Shown here piece after piece: positions 30,331-42,271 of a stretch of DNA of 64,000 bases (the first letter of the stretch is position 1; each line of letters starts with the position of its first letter). The stretch is from NCBI GenBank assembly GCA_016169945.1, contig JADLSH010000061.1, positions 1,674,001 to 1,738,000 on the forward strand. Reading direction: 5' to 3'. The notes under the pieces are model-generated. The model did no database searches and had not been told where the DNA came from. It saw nothing but the letters and a program-made list of their open reading frames with translations. Source of the DNA: Trachythela sp. YZ-2020 (lineage: Eukaryota; Cnidaria; Anthozoa; Malacalcyonacea; Clavulariidae). The position numbers were made by a program, and so were the translations under genes.

Positions 30331-32360
30331 CAGAATGAGACATATGCTAGAAATTTGACTTGGCTCAACATTTATCAGCTTTTTCAAATGTGCGCGATGC
30401 AATTTAAACCCAGGTACTATACAAACTGTTTGTTCTACAAGCCAAGATGGGCACTTTCTCGGTATATGAGCAAACAAAGTATTGTACTATACAATTTCGG
30501 TTAGGTCAGCTGGTTAGGGTCAGGCTTCCGGTTGCTTACATACCAAGAAAATGCCCTAAGATGGCATAAGAAATATATTTTAGTGCACAAAATGATCAAA
30601 GATGCATGTGAATTTACTATCCTGTGACTGTATAGTAAATTGTTAGTCATTTAATTGTTATTCATTCATTTTATAAAATATTGAATATTGAAGACAATTT
30701 GACATAGGCTTTTGGCCAATGAAAAATGCTATAAATAAAAAATTTTAATCTATTAACCTACTAAGTGTCAAGACTCCCCTTGACAAGTAAAATAGTCTGG
30801 CATTAAACAGATTAAAATAAAGTGGGGCACATTGCCAGTCAATGGACTGAATATATCAATCACTAAATATTGAATTTGTGGAACATTGTAATTTGAAAGA
30901 TTGTAATTTATTGAATATTGAAATTTATTGAACATAATTGTAATTCATTGAATATTAACATTTGTGACCTTCCATGGGAAAACATACCTTAACGCTTTTG
31001 AAAAACGTGCTAAAAATTCGTTCGTTATCCGTTCGTTAGGCGTTCAGACGCTTCAGCGTTTCGTTAAAACGATTTTGGAGAACGTTCATAATTGCTAACG
31101 GCCCGTTGAAACGCATGGAAAAAACGTATGAAAAATGTTTCAAAACCGTTCAAACATTTGGATTTAGCGTTCGTTCGAACGATTGGATTTCGTTCGAGCG
31201 ATATTGGATTTCGTTCAAACAAACACTAAGTTCACCAACCTTTTGCAATGTTAGAATCTTATAGGATAAGCATAGAAAGTGTTGCAGAGAAATACTCCTA
31301 GAAAGCGATTCACGCCTGCTCCTTAATACAATTTGTGTAAAAGGAAATGTAGAGTTTCATAAAGTTCGCCGACAGGACACACAAAATCGCTAGCCATATG
31401 TCGTATTATAACAACTGCATTGCCAGATGCTTTGGCAAGGTGCTAATGAACTTATATTGTCGGAAATCGGTATATCAACAGACAACACCTAATTAAATTG
31501 AGGAATTTTGCATGGCATAAGCATGCAGTTTAAATTCTACATACTGTATTTAGTCTAAGTCCGGAGCCTGAGCAACAAGATCTACTGTATACCTGTGCAG
31601 ACAGGAATGCCGGCAGATTACAACACTTGTTCTGCACATGCTTGCATTGTAGCTTGCGCAGTATAACGGGCCAATATTATGCTGCTTAATTGAGCTTACA
31701 AACAGGTCTGTGTATTATGAAAGTCTGCAATGTACAAATATTTTTTGATATTATATTCGCGAAATATGACAAGAACTGAATTCATTAGCATGCCTAACAA
31801 GATAGCCGAGACATAGTGACATATGCATCATCATCATAACTTGCTAGATTAACCACAACAAAGGAACGCAGTCACAAGAAACAATTTCCAATGATATTTA
31901 TAAAATCCGTGTGTTTTGTGTGTACAAGTAAAACGAACTTTAAAACAATTCATATTTGCACTCACGCAAGTGCCCTTACACTGCAACGTTATTTTACTAT
32001 TCTTAATAGCATAATGGGGTTTGTATAATATGTCTCTCCATTAATATCGGATTGACACCCAGGACTGACCCCCGTTGGTTTTGACGTCATATACATGCAT
32101 GCTGTAGTTGTCAGCACTGTAATTCGAGGCAAATTAATCTACTATATGGCCTACTGTACATTAGATATATGGTAAATATGAGTGAGAACACGGCGAATAT
32201 TTAGTATGCACCAATTCAAGGGCGGACGTTCATGTACATCAGAGGAGGAATGGTGACTATACCGTGATGCTTTGCGATTAATTATATATTATTCATTTTT
32301 CGGACGAGCGCGCTCATTATTCGCTTGGCTGTCGCTATTAACACAATAGAAGTGAGAAAT

Positions 32361-33904
32361 ATGGCGGATTTTATAAGCCCAATTCGCGGCCATAAAGCTT
32401 CAGTTTTGGAAGGACATGAGCTTCTTTTTGTTCATTGTGTATCGTCGGAGCCTATGCTGCTGGATCCCAATGGGTTATCGTGTGTTCAGTTTGAATATCG
32501 TGAGATTCACATCAGTTTTTTGGATAGTTTGGACATCAGAAGAATCGCTATTTGTCCAGCAACTGTTAATGGCATAAAAGTTGACGAAATGTTCGCCGAT
32601 TGCAGTAGTCCCGTACAGATTGAGATACATTCCAGTTGTATTTTTAAGGTAGGTATTTGTTTTAATCGTGAAACGTATTACAAATTACAAAATAATGTCA
32701 TGTATTAAAATAAAAGCAAATATTTAGCGAAGCAATTATAGGTTACTTTCACTTTGACTTTCAGGCTTTGCCTTCATCAAAGCCCGTTTTTGCTTTTTAA
32801 TTTCAGATTTCTGGGCTTGTATATGATTCATACTCTGATAACCAACGTCTTGAACCAACGTTGGCATAAATATAATATTTGTGCTGTCTATTTTCAAATT
32901 TATATGCATTTTTATGGCTGGGAATCCAATTACTATAAAGTTTATAGAGAAGCTTTATTTTGTTGCTATTTACTACAATTTAGTCTTTACTACACTACCA
33001 ACATTGTTCTCATATCTTGTAGTTCTCGGACCTCAATGATCCTCGGCGAGATGAAAAAGGACAAAATCTTGTTTGTTATGTTATTTTATGGAATTTTGAT
33101 ATTCTGCCAACACCACCTTCTCAAGTAGTTCAACCTCGAGATCTGGATACTGTTAATGAAGAGTTAGACAACGTGTTGTCACCAGTAAACTTACAAGGGG
33201 AAAGTGGATGTAACTGTACCTACAACCAATAAATCCTGTGTGCTTGGTGGGTATTCCAGTTCATCGGATGTTGAATGATGAGGATGTGATGAGAGAAAGA
33301 GAGATGGAGGAAATCAGAGAATTAACTCAAACTTTGGATGTGGAAGATTCTGTAACAGAGGAGACTGATGATTCCAGGGAAGACGACGATGGTCTTGATG
33401 AAGAGGATGGTGATCTTGATGGTGTTGGTGATCTTGATGGTGATCTTGATGGTGCTAGTGATCTTGATGGTGCTAGTGATCTTGATAGTGCTGGTGATCT
33501 TGGTGGTGTGGTACAGGTAAATCTTGATGGTGGTGATGATGATAAGTTCAGGGAGATTTTATAATTTATATGCTGAAAAATTTGTTGTTGTTGGGTCTTG
33601 GCATGAACAAAGATACCAAGGTGCTCTTGCAAGCTGCATGTAGAGGAGATCGGCAAAGCTTGATTTCCAATTTAATGTGGAATCTGAACCAGACAATGTT
33701 AAAGACAAAAATGCTTTGAAATTTTCAATTTTTCACAAGTGGCATGTTATTGGTTATTGTGCGGTGAACAAAATACCTAAACTTAAGCAAGCTATGCATA
33801 GAAACAAAGTACGATCAGTTTCTCTGGAAAGTTTAAAGAGAAGATATGCTCCCAGGGAAAATACATTACTCTACTGTGCAGCATTGCTGATTGTGAAAAG
33901 TTGA
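32361..33904 (+). CDS. Gene A of the two-gene transposon, multi-exon, unknown protein with HIRAN-like end
   Basis: Exon 1 (32361-32648, 96 codons, MADFISPIRGHKASVLEGHE...) ends at a consensus donor (AAG|GTAGGT). Exon 2 starts after TTTAATTTCAG at 32807 in phase and reads ISGLVYDSYSDNQRLEPTLA to a stop at 32867. Further coding-like sequence follows: an open block from an acceptor at 33022 (FSDLNDPRRDEKGQNLVCYV...), then after a frame change an acidic stretch with a 15-bp coding minisatellite giving repeated Asp-Leu-Asp-Gly (33410-33510). Last is a block at about 33655-33904 with ESEPDNVKDKNALKF and WHVIGYCAVNKIPK. That resembles the EPDNPxDPNA...IGY pattern of HIRAN DNA-end-binding domains. 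Whether it is one gene with decayed frames or two is not settled. The HIRAN reading is tentative. Confidence 0.45.
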
Positions 33905-34730
33905 CCATGGGACAGAGATGATCCAAGAAACAATTATAACAGTGATATAGATTACTAGAATATTGTAAACATTTTATGCATTTCTTATTTCAGGTCTGCT
34001 GTAATTATGATATGATTTGTAACTTGAATTCTATGAAAGGAATAAATTGTTTTCATAAACAATTCACTGTGTGTATTTATTATATTGTCTACCTAATTAG
34101 TAACAACCTGGTTGAGAAGTGACAACCTCCATAAGTCATTATTTGAAAACAGTTCCTGTCTATATTTTGCTCATAGATGGATTTTCCAATTTTGCTCTGG
34201 GGGTGTGCAAAAAATTCAGGAAGGTGTAACAGAATTAAACTTTATTTCAATCATATTACATCACTCCTGTAAATTTCTTGGGGGGGGGGGGTTTCTGTGG
34301 GTACACACTCATGGCCAGAAAATCCGTCTATGATGTATATCTACTGTTTCATTGGTTGAGATGTGATATACAGTATCAGAGCCCAGACGCACAGAACTGT
34401 GTCACGATTATAAAAGCTGATAAAAATTGGTCATATGATGTAAGCTGGCCAATAGTATTTACTTAATTGTGAAAATTATGTGGGTATGCCATGATATTTG
34501 TAAAATTTAAAGTTCTTAATTTTGCAAATGAAAGTGAACTATTTACCTGTCTAATTTGTTTTTTTCCCCTTTTTATTATATCAAACAAATATAATTTGTT
34601 ATATAAAACGAATACATCTAGAGCTTGTAAGTGAATACATGCGTATGTGTCTTTATGACGTCACAAGTACAACAACCAATCACAAAAGCTGTATCTATGT
34701 ACTCGCCACGACGGCTCGTTAATTAGGCCT

Positions 34731-36039
34731 TTAAACAATCATAAGTAATGGTTGGGCATCACTTGTTGTTGGTGGTGGTGCAGAGGGTGGTGTTGGTAGG
34801 GGTGCCGAGGGTGGTGGTGCCGAGGGTGGTGGTGGTGCCGAGGGTGGTGGTGGTGCCGAGGGTGGTGGTGGTGCCGAGGGTGGTGGTGGTGCCGAGGGTG
34901 GTGGTGGTGCCGAGGGTGGTGGTGGTGCTGAGGGTGGTGGTGGTGCCAAGGGTGGTAGTGATGGGGGTGCTGAGGGTGGTGGTGGCCTCTTATCAATCAC
35001 TAGTTCTGCTAAACTGTCAGATAATGTCAAACCATAATGGATTTCAGCATCTTCCAATGTTGCAAACTTTTTCCTGTACACAACAGTTACTCGTGATTGC
35101 AGACGGCAATCTATATAAAAGGCATGAAAACAAGAATGAAGTAACATCATATCTATGATTGAATAATATTTAAAAAAATCCTTGATCTTACTCTTTTTAT
35201 ACTAAGGGCTTTCAAAATAAGCCGGCAGCCGCTGGGTTACTTTGAGCATTACCGCTGGGTTACTATGAGCTTTACCGCTGGCAACTGTGACCTGTCTGTC
35301 AAATTTTAGAACAATTTCAATAACAGACAACTTAAAATCCACATTACCGCCTGCTAATTTATTATCACAACAGTCTATATTGAACTAATTCTGAAATCCC
35401 TGTATATATATATTAATGAATTAGACATCTAACAGTAGCATTAACTTACTTGATAAGAGAATGTTAGAAGAAGTACCACATTTAATATGTTTGGCACCAT
35501 CGTTCCAGAAACTGTTCTTTTTACCAAATGCTGGCCACTCTCCAACAGACATTTTTCCATATTTTGGATCTGTTTTGGCAATCACTATGAACTCAACAAA
35601 TGCCTTGTCTTCCTCAAAGGTCCTCAAAGGTCCATTGATGAAATTTTACTGGGGACTTCTTTGTAGGAGTAAGTTTCCTCTTTCTGAATATCTTTCTACT
35701 AGGAAACTACAAATAAAACCGATTCTACATTCAATTATTAAATACGAAATAGCTTTCAGTTGAACAACAGTTGACACACTGTATTTATATTTATCTGTAT
35801 ATATACAGCAAGTGCTATAAATGAAACCTTTGTATAATTTTTACCTTTGGTGACATTCCAGGACTCTGACACAAAGCTCGACTTGATGATGAATTCTCCG
35901 TACGTGCAACTCTTCGTGACTTGTTCACAGGTTTTCCCGGCGTATCTCCTTTAGAAATATATGCCCTCTTGGCAATATCATTTTCCTCATCAACAATGTC
36001 AAATATAATATTATAAACATCGCTGTCGTCAGATTCCAT
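34731..36039 (-). CDS. Gene B of the two-gene transposon, three exons, unknown protein
   Basis: A coherent gene model is visible. Exon 1 is 36039-35845 (65 codons, acidic then basic: MESDDSDVYNIIFDIVDEEN, later KPVNKSRRVARTENSSSS) with donor AAG|GTAAAA. Exon 2 is about 35612-35450 (EDKAFVEFIVIAKTDPKYGK, then GEWPAFGKKNSFWNDGAKHI), with donor GTAAGT in phase 1. Exon 3 is 35110-34731, starting after TTTTATATAG, restoring the phase and reading SRVTVVYRKKFATLEDAEIH before a proline-rich tail of repeated PPPPSA units encoded by a 15-bp minisatellite. Total is about 245 residues. The exon 2-3 core with aromatic and Lys/Arg residues could bind DNA, but I recognise no family. The exact exon 2 acceptor is uncertain because of a ten-base tandem duplication there. 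Confidence 0.6.
34770..34985 (-). repeat. 15-bp minisatellite encoding the PPPPSA tail
   Basis: About ten to twelve copies of GGTGGTGGTGCCGAG (plus-strand sense), mostly perfect in the centre. It keeps the gene B frame open and would change tail length by five residues per unit. Confidence 0.9.
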
Positions 36040-36697
36040 TTTTTCCCGAATTCTATAATAAAATAGAAAAATACAGTCAGTACAGTTAAATATATATTGC
36101 AGGTATTAATAAACAGGAGAATCAAAATATATAGCAACATATAAGCGTATGTTTCTAAATACAATATAAAATAGTGCATCATTCACAAGATTCCCTCGCG
36201 CCATAATGATCACAACGCGGTCTATTCCCGCCATCTGCGTTAGAATACAGCAAAAATACCCCATTTTCAAACCGCGATTACTCCTCGATTTAGTGGAGCT
36301 ATTTAAGGTTTTAAAGTACCAATATAAAGAACAAAACTTGCTGAATATGATGACGTGATTTTTTCCCCGTTTCTGTTTAAAAAAGCTAATTAGCTCCAGC
36401 ATTGTTTCAAGGTCACTTTTGTGGCGTGCCCTCTGACCCGGAACAAGCATAAATACAATGCGTAATTAACATAACTAAAAAGAAATATCTATACCAAGCA
36501 AGTCAAAAATAACTAAATTAGATACCTAAACAAAACAATTATTAAAACATACCTTCCAAAAAATCAGATCTTTAGGGATAAAAATCGCAATATATTTCAA
36601 CAATTTTTCACCTAACTTTGTTGAAAATCGCAAATGTGAATATTAATGAGATGCAATGCATTGTGGTATACTCACCATTCCTCCTCTGCATGTACAT

Positions 36698-39301
36698 GTT
36701 ATATATTGTCGGTATAACATACGTGGTGAATCGATGTAGGAGAGAAAAAATCTAGCGAGTCATTGTAAAACTCGCTTTAGATTGCTTATTATGACAAGAG
36801 GAAATTGATGTATCGTTCAGATGGACGCGAATAAACATCAGTTGAAAGGTTGCCAGACCTTCAAAGTGGCTTGGCATGAGGTTTGCGTAGTTTAGCTTGG
36901 TGGTCACATAACTGGGATAATTTAAATAGGGTGCATTTACCCACACTCAAACAAGAATTGCTTACCAAGTTTATAAAAACATTTTGAATGAATTTGTGGG
37001 TAGATGCAACCTCAAAATTGCAAGGATAATAATAGGCAGGACAAGCATAAAAGATTTTGCCAGAAACATGTCATTGTGTTATGTTGTTATGTTATGCTTA
37101 CTTGACAATGTGGATGTCTGGGGAAGTCTTGCTTGAATTATCGTAGGTAGGCAGGAGGCACAAATTGTGTCACAAGTTGATGTCTCAAGTGAATGAGGAT
37201 CACTCTTTTGTTATATTGGTGAGTATAAACTCCCTGTGCATGGGTTTGGGACTGTCGTTTCTATATGGGCGGCTGGAGTGTACTTTCGAACCGCTGTTTC
37301 TATATGGGCAGTTTGCTATTGCTATATGCCTTAGTAAAAAAAACTGTGCGCTTTTCCTGCCAGGGTCGAGTATTAGGTTGCTTTTCAGGGTGGAAATCCG
37401 GACATTCGGAATTGCGGAACGCCGGACATTCGAATTTAAGTTGCGGAACGCCGGACGTTAACTAACAAAAATTTACCATTTATGCCAGGTCTTAGACATG
37501 GCATAATTGGTTTCCTTTCAGGTACCATAGCTAGCGCAGGTAGCTTGAAACATTTAGACAGTTGACATTGTATGCTATTTTCTATCATTAATTTCTGTGT
37601 AGATGCTCTAGTATGAAGGGAAATAAAATATTTCCTGATGAAATTCTTAGAGATACATTAGTGACCACCAAGAACTTAGTTAATTAATAACATGTATTGA
37701 TCTAGAGTTAATAATTTGCGGTTGGGGACCGGCGTAAGGTGATGTCGTTAAAATAGTGTCATTTAAATGCAGTTTTCTGGAACTACCGTATATGCAGCTT
37801 TATAGGATATGCAGGGGTTTTTGTAGATTAACCTCGGCCTTTGTGTGGTTTTGGACACCTTAATTACGCTCCCTCACTAAAACTGTAAAATTACTTCACC
37901 TAATTATTCCTACACCGAAAGTTGGTGAGGAACCTGTGATTAGGTGAAATTTAAAAACGGATAACAAAAAAAATGCTGTTCAAACAGCGTAACACTTGTA
38001 TATGTGGTCGTGTGCTCGCAAAATGAGAGCATATAACTGCATTGTAGGAAAAAATATGCAACAAAAATGGCGACCTTGGAATTGATGTAAATAACTAAAT
38101 AAATAATAAAGAGAATAATCTACAGAATACAAGTTTGGTTTATAACTATATAAAAGGATTGGGCACATAATAAGCATTCATATAATTGCTGCGGAGCGAG
38201 CGAGCCTGAAGCGAGCGAGCGTAGCAGCAGCCTAATATGTGCAGAGAGGGGGTTTTGAAGTAAATTTTATTTAGCGCATGGAATTGTGGTCGTGCGCGCT
38301 TGCTATGCGCAGAATACAAATTTTAAACTCGCTCAGTTCCTGTGCTTTTCGATTTTGACGGACGGAGTCTTCGAATTGTTATCGAATTTCTAAAGCTTTT
38401 TCAAGTCTATTTTGACCATTCAAGGTAGGATATTTTGTCTTTTGTTTATATGTTACATTTACATTTGTTTACTCCTTTTTGGAAAGTTGGCAATCTTAAT
38501 TTATATATCTATGAAACGCTGAAAGCACACAATCGATCGCAGCTAGATTCAGTGTCTGTTTATATATAAACTATATATTCTGCATTAGTGCTATCGACTT
38601 TGCTTGAGCTGTTAGTGCTGTAAAGCATGGAAGTCTTACATAGAGATTTCTTTAAAAGGTTTTTCTATCCATTCGCGTTTGCTTTCTCTTGCTGATTTTC
38701 ATATTTTGCATCAAGTGATGTTTCGTGTATGCCGCTTGACGAATGTGACTCCGTGTGAACTTGACACAAAGTCACAGGTATGCAATTGATCGTCTAAATT
38801 GCCTGACTGAATCATTCTGTTTGACCTATTAAATAGGCTACTGTAGGCATATAAATATGTTTTTATTCCTATTTTACAATGGACTTAACATTTTTGTCTA
38901 GCCGCGGGCCTTCACATATTATTGTCAGAACAGACATGAAGGGTCTCAGTTGTGCGCGCACTAAGACAAATATTCGAATGGCAATGAGTTGTGCTTTACA
39001 TATAGGTGACTCGCATTTCCAAATGCAAAATTATTTTACGCACATGTATATATATAGTTTAAAGCTTTTGTAATTATATACACTACAAAAATATGCAAAT
39101 TTCCTTGCGTGGCAGTGTCCAATTACTCATCGCAGTAAACATGGGTTTCATGTAGAATTCCATGTGGTAGAAAATACATGGAAAATATTGATATTTTCAA
39201 ATAGATGTTACAAAATTTGATGTCTTTCATGTTTCGTGATATATTTAGCCTGTCTCATCCTGCAAACTATGCTAGGGTATGCATCTACTGACAGCGCGCA
39301 A
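36698..39301. other. Non-coding body of the 12.9-kb element
   Basis: No gene recognised. Contains two GCGGAACGCCGGACRTT repeats (37415-37458) and a GAGCGAGCGAGC run near 38195-38220. Confidence 0.35.
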
Positions 39302-40024
39302 GCCACTGGGGAGTTTGACTAATAGTCGAGGGTCGAGGGTCGAGGGTAATAGGTCGAGGGCGAGGGTAATAGGTCGAGGGCGAGGGTATAATAGGTCGAG
39401 GGCGAGGGTATAATAGGTCGAGGGCGAGGGTATAATAGGTCGAGGGTCGAAAAATGCATGTCGAGGGTCGAAAATAGAAAAATATGAAAGAGGGGGCACA
39501 TTTTAGATACTTTTCTTTAGTACATATACGTATAACAATACTGATGCGAGATTTTCGCGCAGTTTCAATTTGGACACTGGACATAGAATATATAGAATAA
39601 ATTCTAATTAGATTCCTAACTATCAATATTTTGTGTCACCGTGGCAAACATTCACACACGGATTATCTTTCGCGCATGTTACGGCAGTAAACGTTTTTCG
39701 CACGGTCTGCGTGAATTATAATACTGCGCGACGTTTTAAATACAAGTAACCATATTTTAACTAATTTATCTATCTGCATTCTATAGAGGGCTGGGTAATA
39801 TACCACAACATCGCAGCAAAATGATATACCCGTAACACTGAAGTGTCGCGCCGGATGTCGGGATTTGCATATTTAGTCCTGGATTAAAACTTGCGAAAAA
39901 TTTTAATTCGAGCCTTACTTGCGATCGAGTTCTGGTTGACGTAGACTGTATACAGTGAGTACGCACAAAGTTTCATTAAAAATATTCAGTTGCCGCATCC
40001 TTGTAGTTATTAAAACTAGCAAAA

Positions 40025-40189
40025 ATGGAAGTACTTCAAAGCAGAATAGAAGAGGCTGGTCTTAGAATTTCGTATGATCCTCCCGGCGATGGGCTATGTT
40101 TTTATTCGGCTGCTTGTTTTCAGTTGGGGTTGTCGCCTATGACCGTGCAGAATATGGTGTTCGAGTACTTGGAAAGTAATCGTTATGAT
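40025..40189 (+). pseudogene. OTU-type cysteine protease, first exon only
   Basis: The ATG at 40025 opens a 55-codon exon ending at a consensus donor (TATGAT|GTAAGT). It reads MEVLQSRIEEAGLRISYDPP, then the OTU catalytic box GDGLCFYSAACFQLGLS, in which the Asp and Cys are in the right positions, and FEYLESNRYD. OTU proteases normally remove ubiquitin; in transposons the role is unknown. The catalytic His part would lie in later exons, which are absent, having been deleted or displaced by the LINE that begins near 40390. It lies just inside the left arm of the Mutator-like element, so the arm probably holds its promoter. Confidence 0.7.
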
Positions 40190-40439
40190 GTAAGTGTAAG
40201 TGTATTTTGCACATCCTCGTACCCAGGCAGGAGATAAGAGCCTGGGAACGAGGTTGTATTTTGCATTGTTTATACGTTGTTAGCGATCGGTACCAGTATT
40301 ATGTAAATAATTCATTAGTTAAACCCTCTTATTTTAGATATAATTATAAATATTAAATATATACTTATATTGTACAATTTTTTGGTTCATTCTGTCAAGA
40401 TATTGTATCTCAATGATTAATGAGGAACTTCTCGAATTT

Positions 40440-41606
40440 TCTGGCTGAGAATGGCTTTCGTGTCCGACTGGTTAGTCAGTTCAATTAGAAGTAAAATTGA
40501 TGTGAGACAATTTGGGTCTATGAAGAATTCCTCGACAACTCTTAATTTAATTGGTTTGGTTCACCACCTTCTAAAAGAAACGGATGTCCTAAAGTGCGCT
40601 GTTAGAGTGTTTCTCATTGACTTTTCCAAAGCTTTTGATCTGATCGACCATAACATTTTGTTACATAAATTACGGGAATTAGATATTCCTCTAACCATCT
40701 TAAATTGGGTCCGAAGTTTTCTAACAGAAAGGATGCAACGGGTAAAATTGAGTAACTATTTATCGTGTTGGAAACATCTTAATGGGGGAGTACCTCAGGG
40801 AACTGTCTTAGGACCTGTTCTCTTTTTGGTTTTGATCAACGACCTTCTTAATGAATGGCCCGATAGATGGAAGTATGTAGATGACTGTACAGTTACAGAG
40901 AGTATAATGATAGACAGTGATAGTAAACTCCAATGCCTTGTTGATTACATTCATAATTGGACCATTCGAAACAACATGAAGTTAAATGTAACTAAATGTA
41001 AAGAACTTGTGTTCGATTTTGCGAGGTTTAAACGAAACTTTCCTCCGCTATTAATTGACAACATTGAAATAGATCGTGTAAAATCTGCTCGAATTCTCGG
41101 GGTTACGCTTCAAGACTGATAATATGGGCTGGAACGAGCATGTCGGCAAAATTGTTGGAAAGGCAGGAAAAAGATTATATATGCTTCGGCTGCTTAAATG
41201 TGCTAAGGCTGATGCAAAACTGTTATGCACTGTATTTATCACCATCATACGACCTGTTTTAGAATATGCTTGTCAGGTCTGGCATTACAATATTCCCGAC
41301 TATTTGAGCGATGACATTGAAAAGGTGCAAAGAAGAGCTATGAGAATAATTTTACCATCATTAAGTTACAGTGAAGCTCGGGAACTATTGAATATTCCGC
41401 TATTAAAGACACGCCGTGAAATTTTATGTGACCGGTTCTTTCTCAGAAAAGAGAACCTTGATAAATTGGACGAATTTCTGCCAAACAAATCATCCTTAGT
41501 TTATGATACAAGGGGACAATGTAAATATCAAAACTTTTATTGTAGAACAGAGCGATTTAGAAAATCCTTTTTACCACAAACTATTTCTAAATATAATAGT
41601 ATATAG
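40440..41606 (+). pseudogene. LINE reverse transcriptase, 5'-truncated, one frameshift
   Basis: Frame 40451-41119 carries the catalytic core: IDVRQFGSMKNSSTTLNLIG, motif A FLIDFSKAFDLIDH, motif B GGVPQGTVLGPVLF and motif C KYVDDCTV with both aspartates. After a one-base disruption near 41120, frame 41124-41606 continues with WNEHVGKIVGKAGKRLYMLR, RPVLEYACQVWH, RRAMRIILPSLSYSEAREL and an end in CRTERFRKSFLPQ. This is a CR1/L2-type LINE related to the fragment at 2820-3350. The endonuclease and N-terminus are missing through 5' truncation. It is the best-preserved LINE in the window, inserted into the Mutator-like element. Confidence 0.85.
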
Positions 41607-42089
41607 CATAATTTCTATAGATAATTCATTTAATGTATTTATTTATTCACTGATGTAATTTAACCTTTGGTTACAAGTCAGCTGAACGTCACATCTGTCA
41701 CTAGGATGATAACGTGAGTGTCGTAATCTGTTCCCAGTGCTAGCCGAAGACTAAGGATTAATTAATGAGATTAAAAGTATCTTATAGATTTGAGCTATCA
41801 ATAATTTCAAAATTTGAATACTTAATAGATATTACCGTTTATCGTGTTTCTCGTTGTTAACTCAAATCTTGCGAGCACATGACGCTTCTGTTCGGAGTAT
41901 GCTTTGTTTCATAATGCATTAATGCCATGTCAATGACAAAGTAGCGACTTCCGCTGATGCATGCAGCGATCAAAATTTGGTATGCAGGGTATGGTTTAGA
42001 ACATATAGAACATTAATATTTCCTTTTGTTCAGACTTCACTTGCGTAGCACATATACTCAACGGGCGCGGACGCGACACTTCAGTGTTA

Positions 42090-42271
42090 AGGCCCAGACA
42101 CACCGAACGCGATCCTGTTTTATGTTTTTCAAATATTCAGAAGCGCTATAACAGTTTGAGTTATTTGGCCTGCATATCTTTTAAAATTTCCTTCCATAGA
42201 CGGTTTTATTTACTTTTAAAAACTGAAAAATCGCGTCGCGTTGCCGAATCGCGTCCGGTGTGTCTGGGCCT
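42090..42271. mobile_element. 182-bp MITE with TTA target duplication and a preserved empty site
   Basis: Ends AGGCCCAGACACACCG and its mirror flank an AT-rich centre. TTA is duplicated at 42087-42089 and 42272-42274. The opposite arm of the host element has the same sequence without the insert (single TAA at 39833-39835 on the other strand), so the insertion is proven internally. A TTA duplication fits PIF/Harbinger-type MITEs. Confidence 0.85.

Larger units (their letters stand above)
32240..36688. mobile_element. 4.45-kb two-gene DNA transposon, superfamily unknown
   Basis: The ends CAGAGGAGGAATGGTGA...CCATTCCTCCTCTG are inverted repeats; similarity extends about 45 bp inward. The 9-bp direct repeat CATGTACAT flanks it exactly (32231-32239 and 36689-36697), which demonstrates transposition as a unit. 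Inside are two convergent genes: one near the left end on the plus strand and one near the right end on the minus strand. Neither carries a transposase signature I recognise. A 9-bp duplication is seen in Mutator-like and some Merlin elements, and CAG-type ends in hAT, but the proteins do not support a choice. Confidence 0.75.

Noticed and set aside
33327..33656. Minus-strand Pro/Ser/Arg-rich frame
   Set aside because: Shadow of the acidic coding minisatellite of gene A on the plus strand.
34739..35158. His/Pro-rich and Val-rich frames across the minisatellite
   Set aside because: Alternative frames of the 15-bp repeat; only the PPPPSA frame connects through splice sites to upstream exons.
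39272..39626. Pro/Arg/Leu-repeat frames
   Set aside because: Generated by the GGTCGAGGG minisatellite in the arm of the Mutator-like element.
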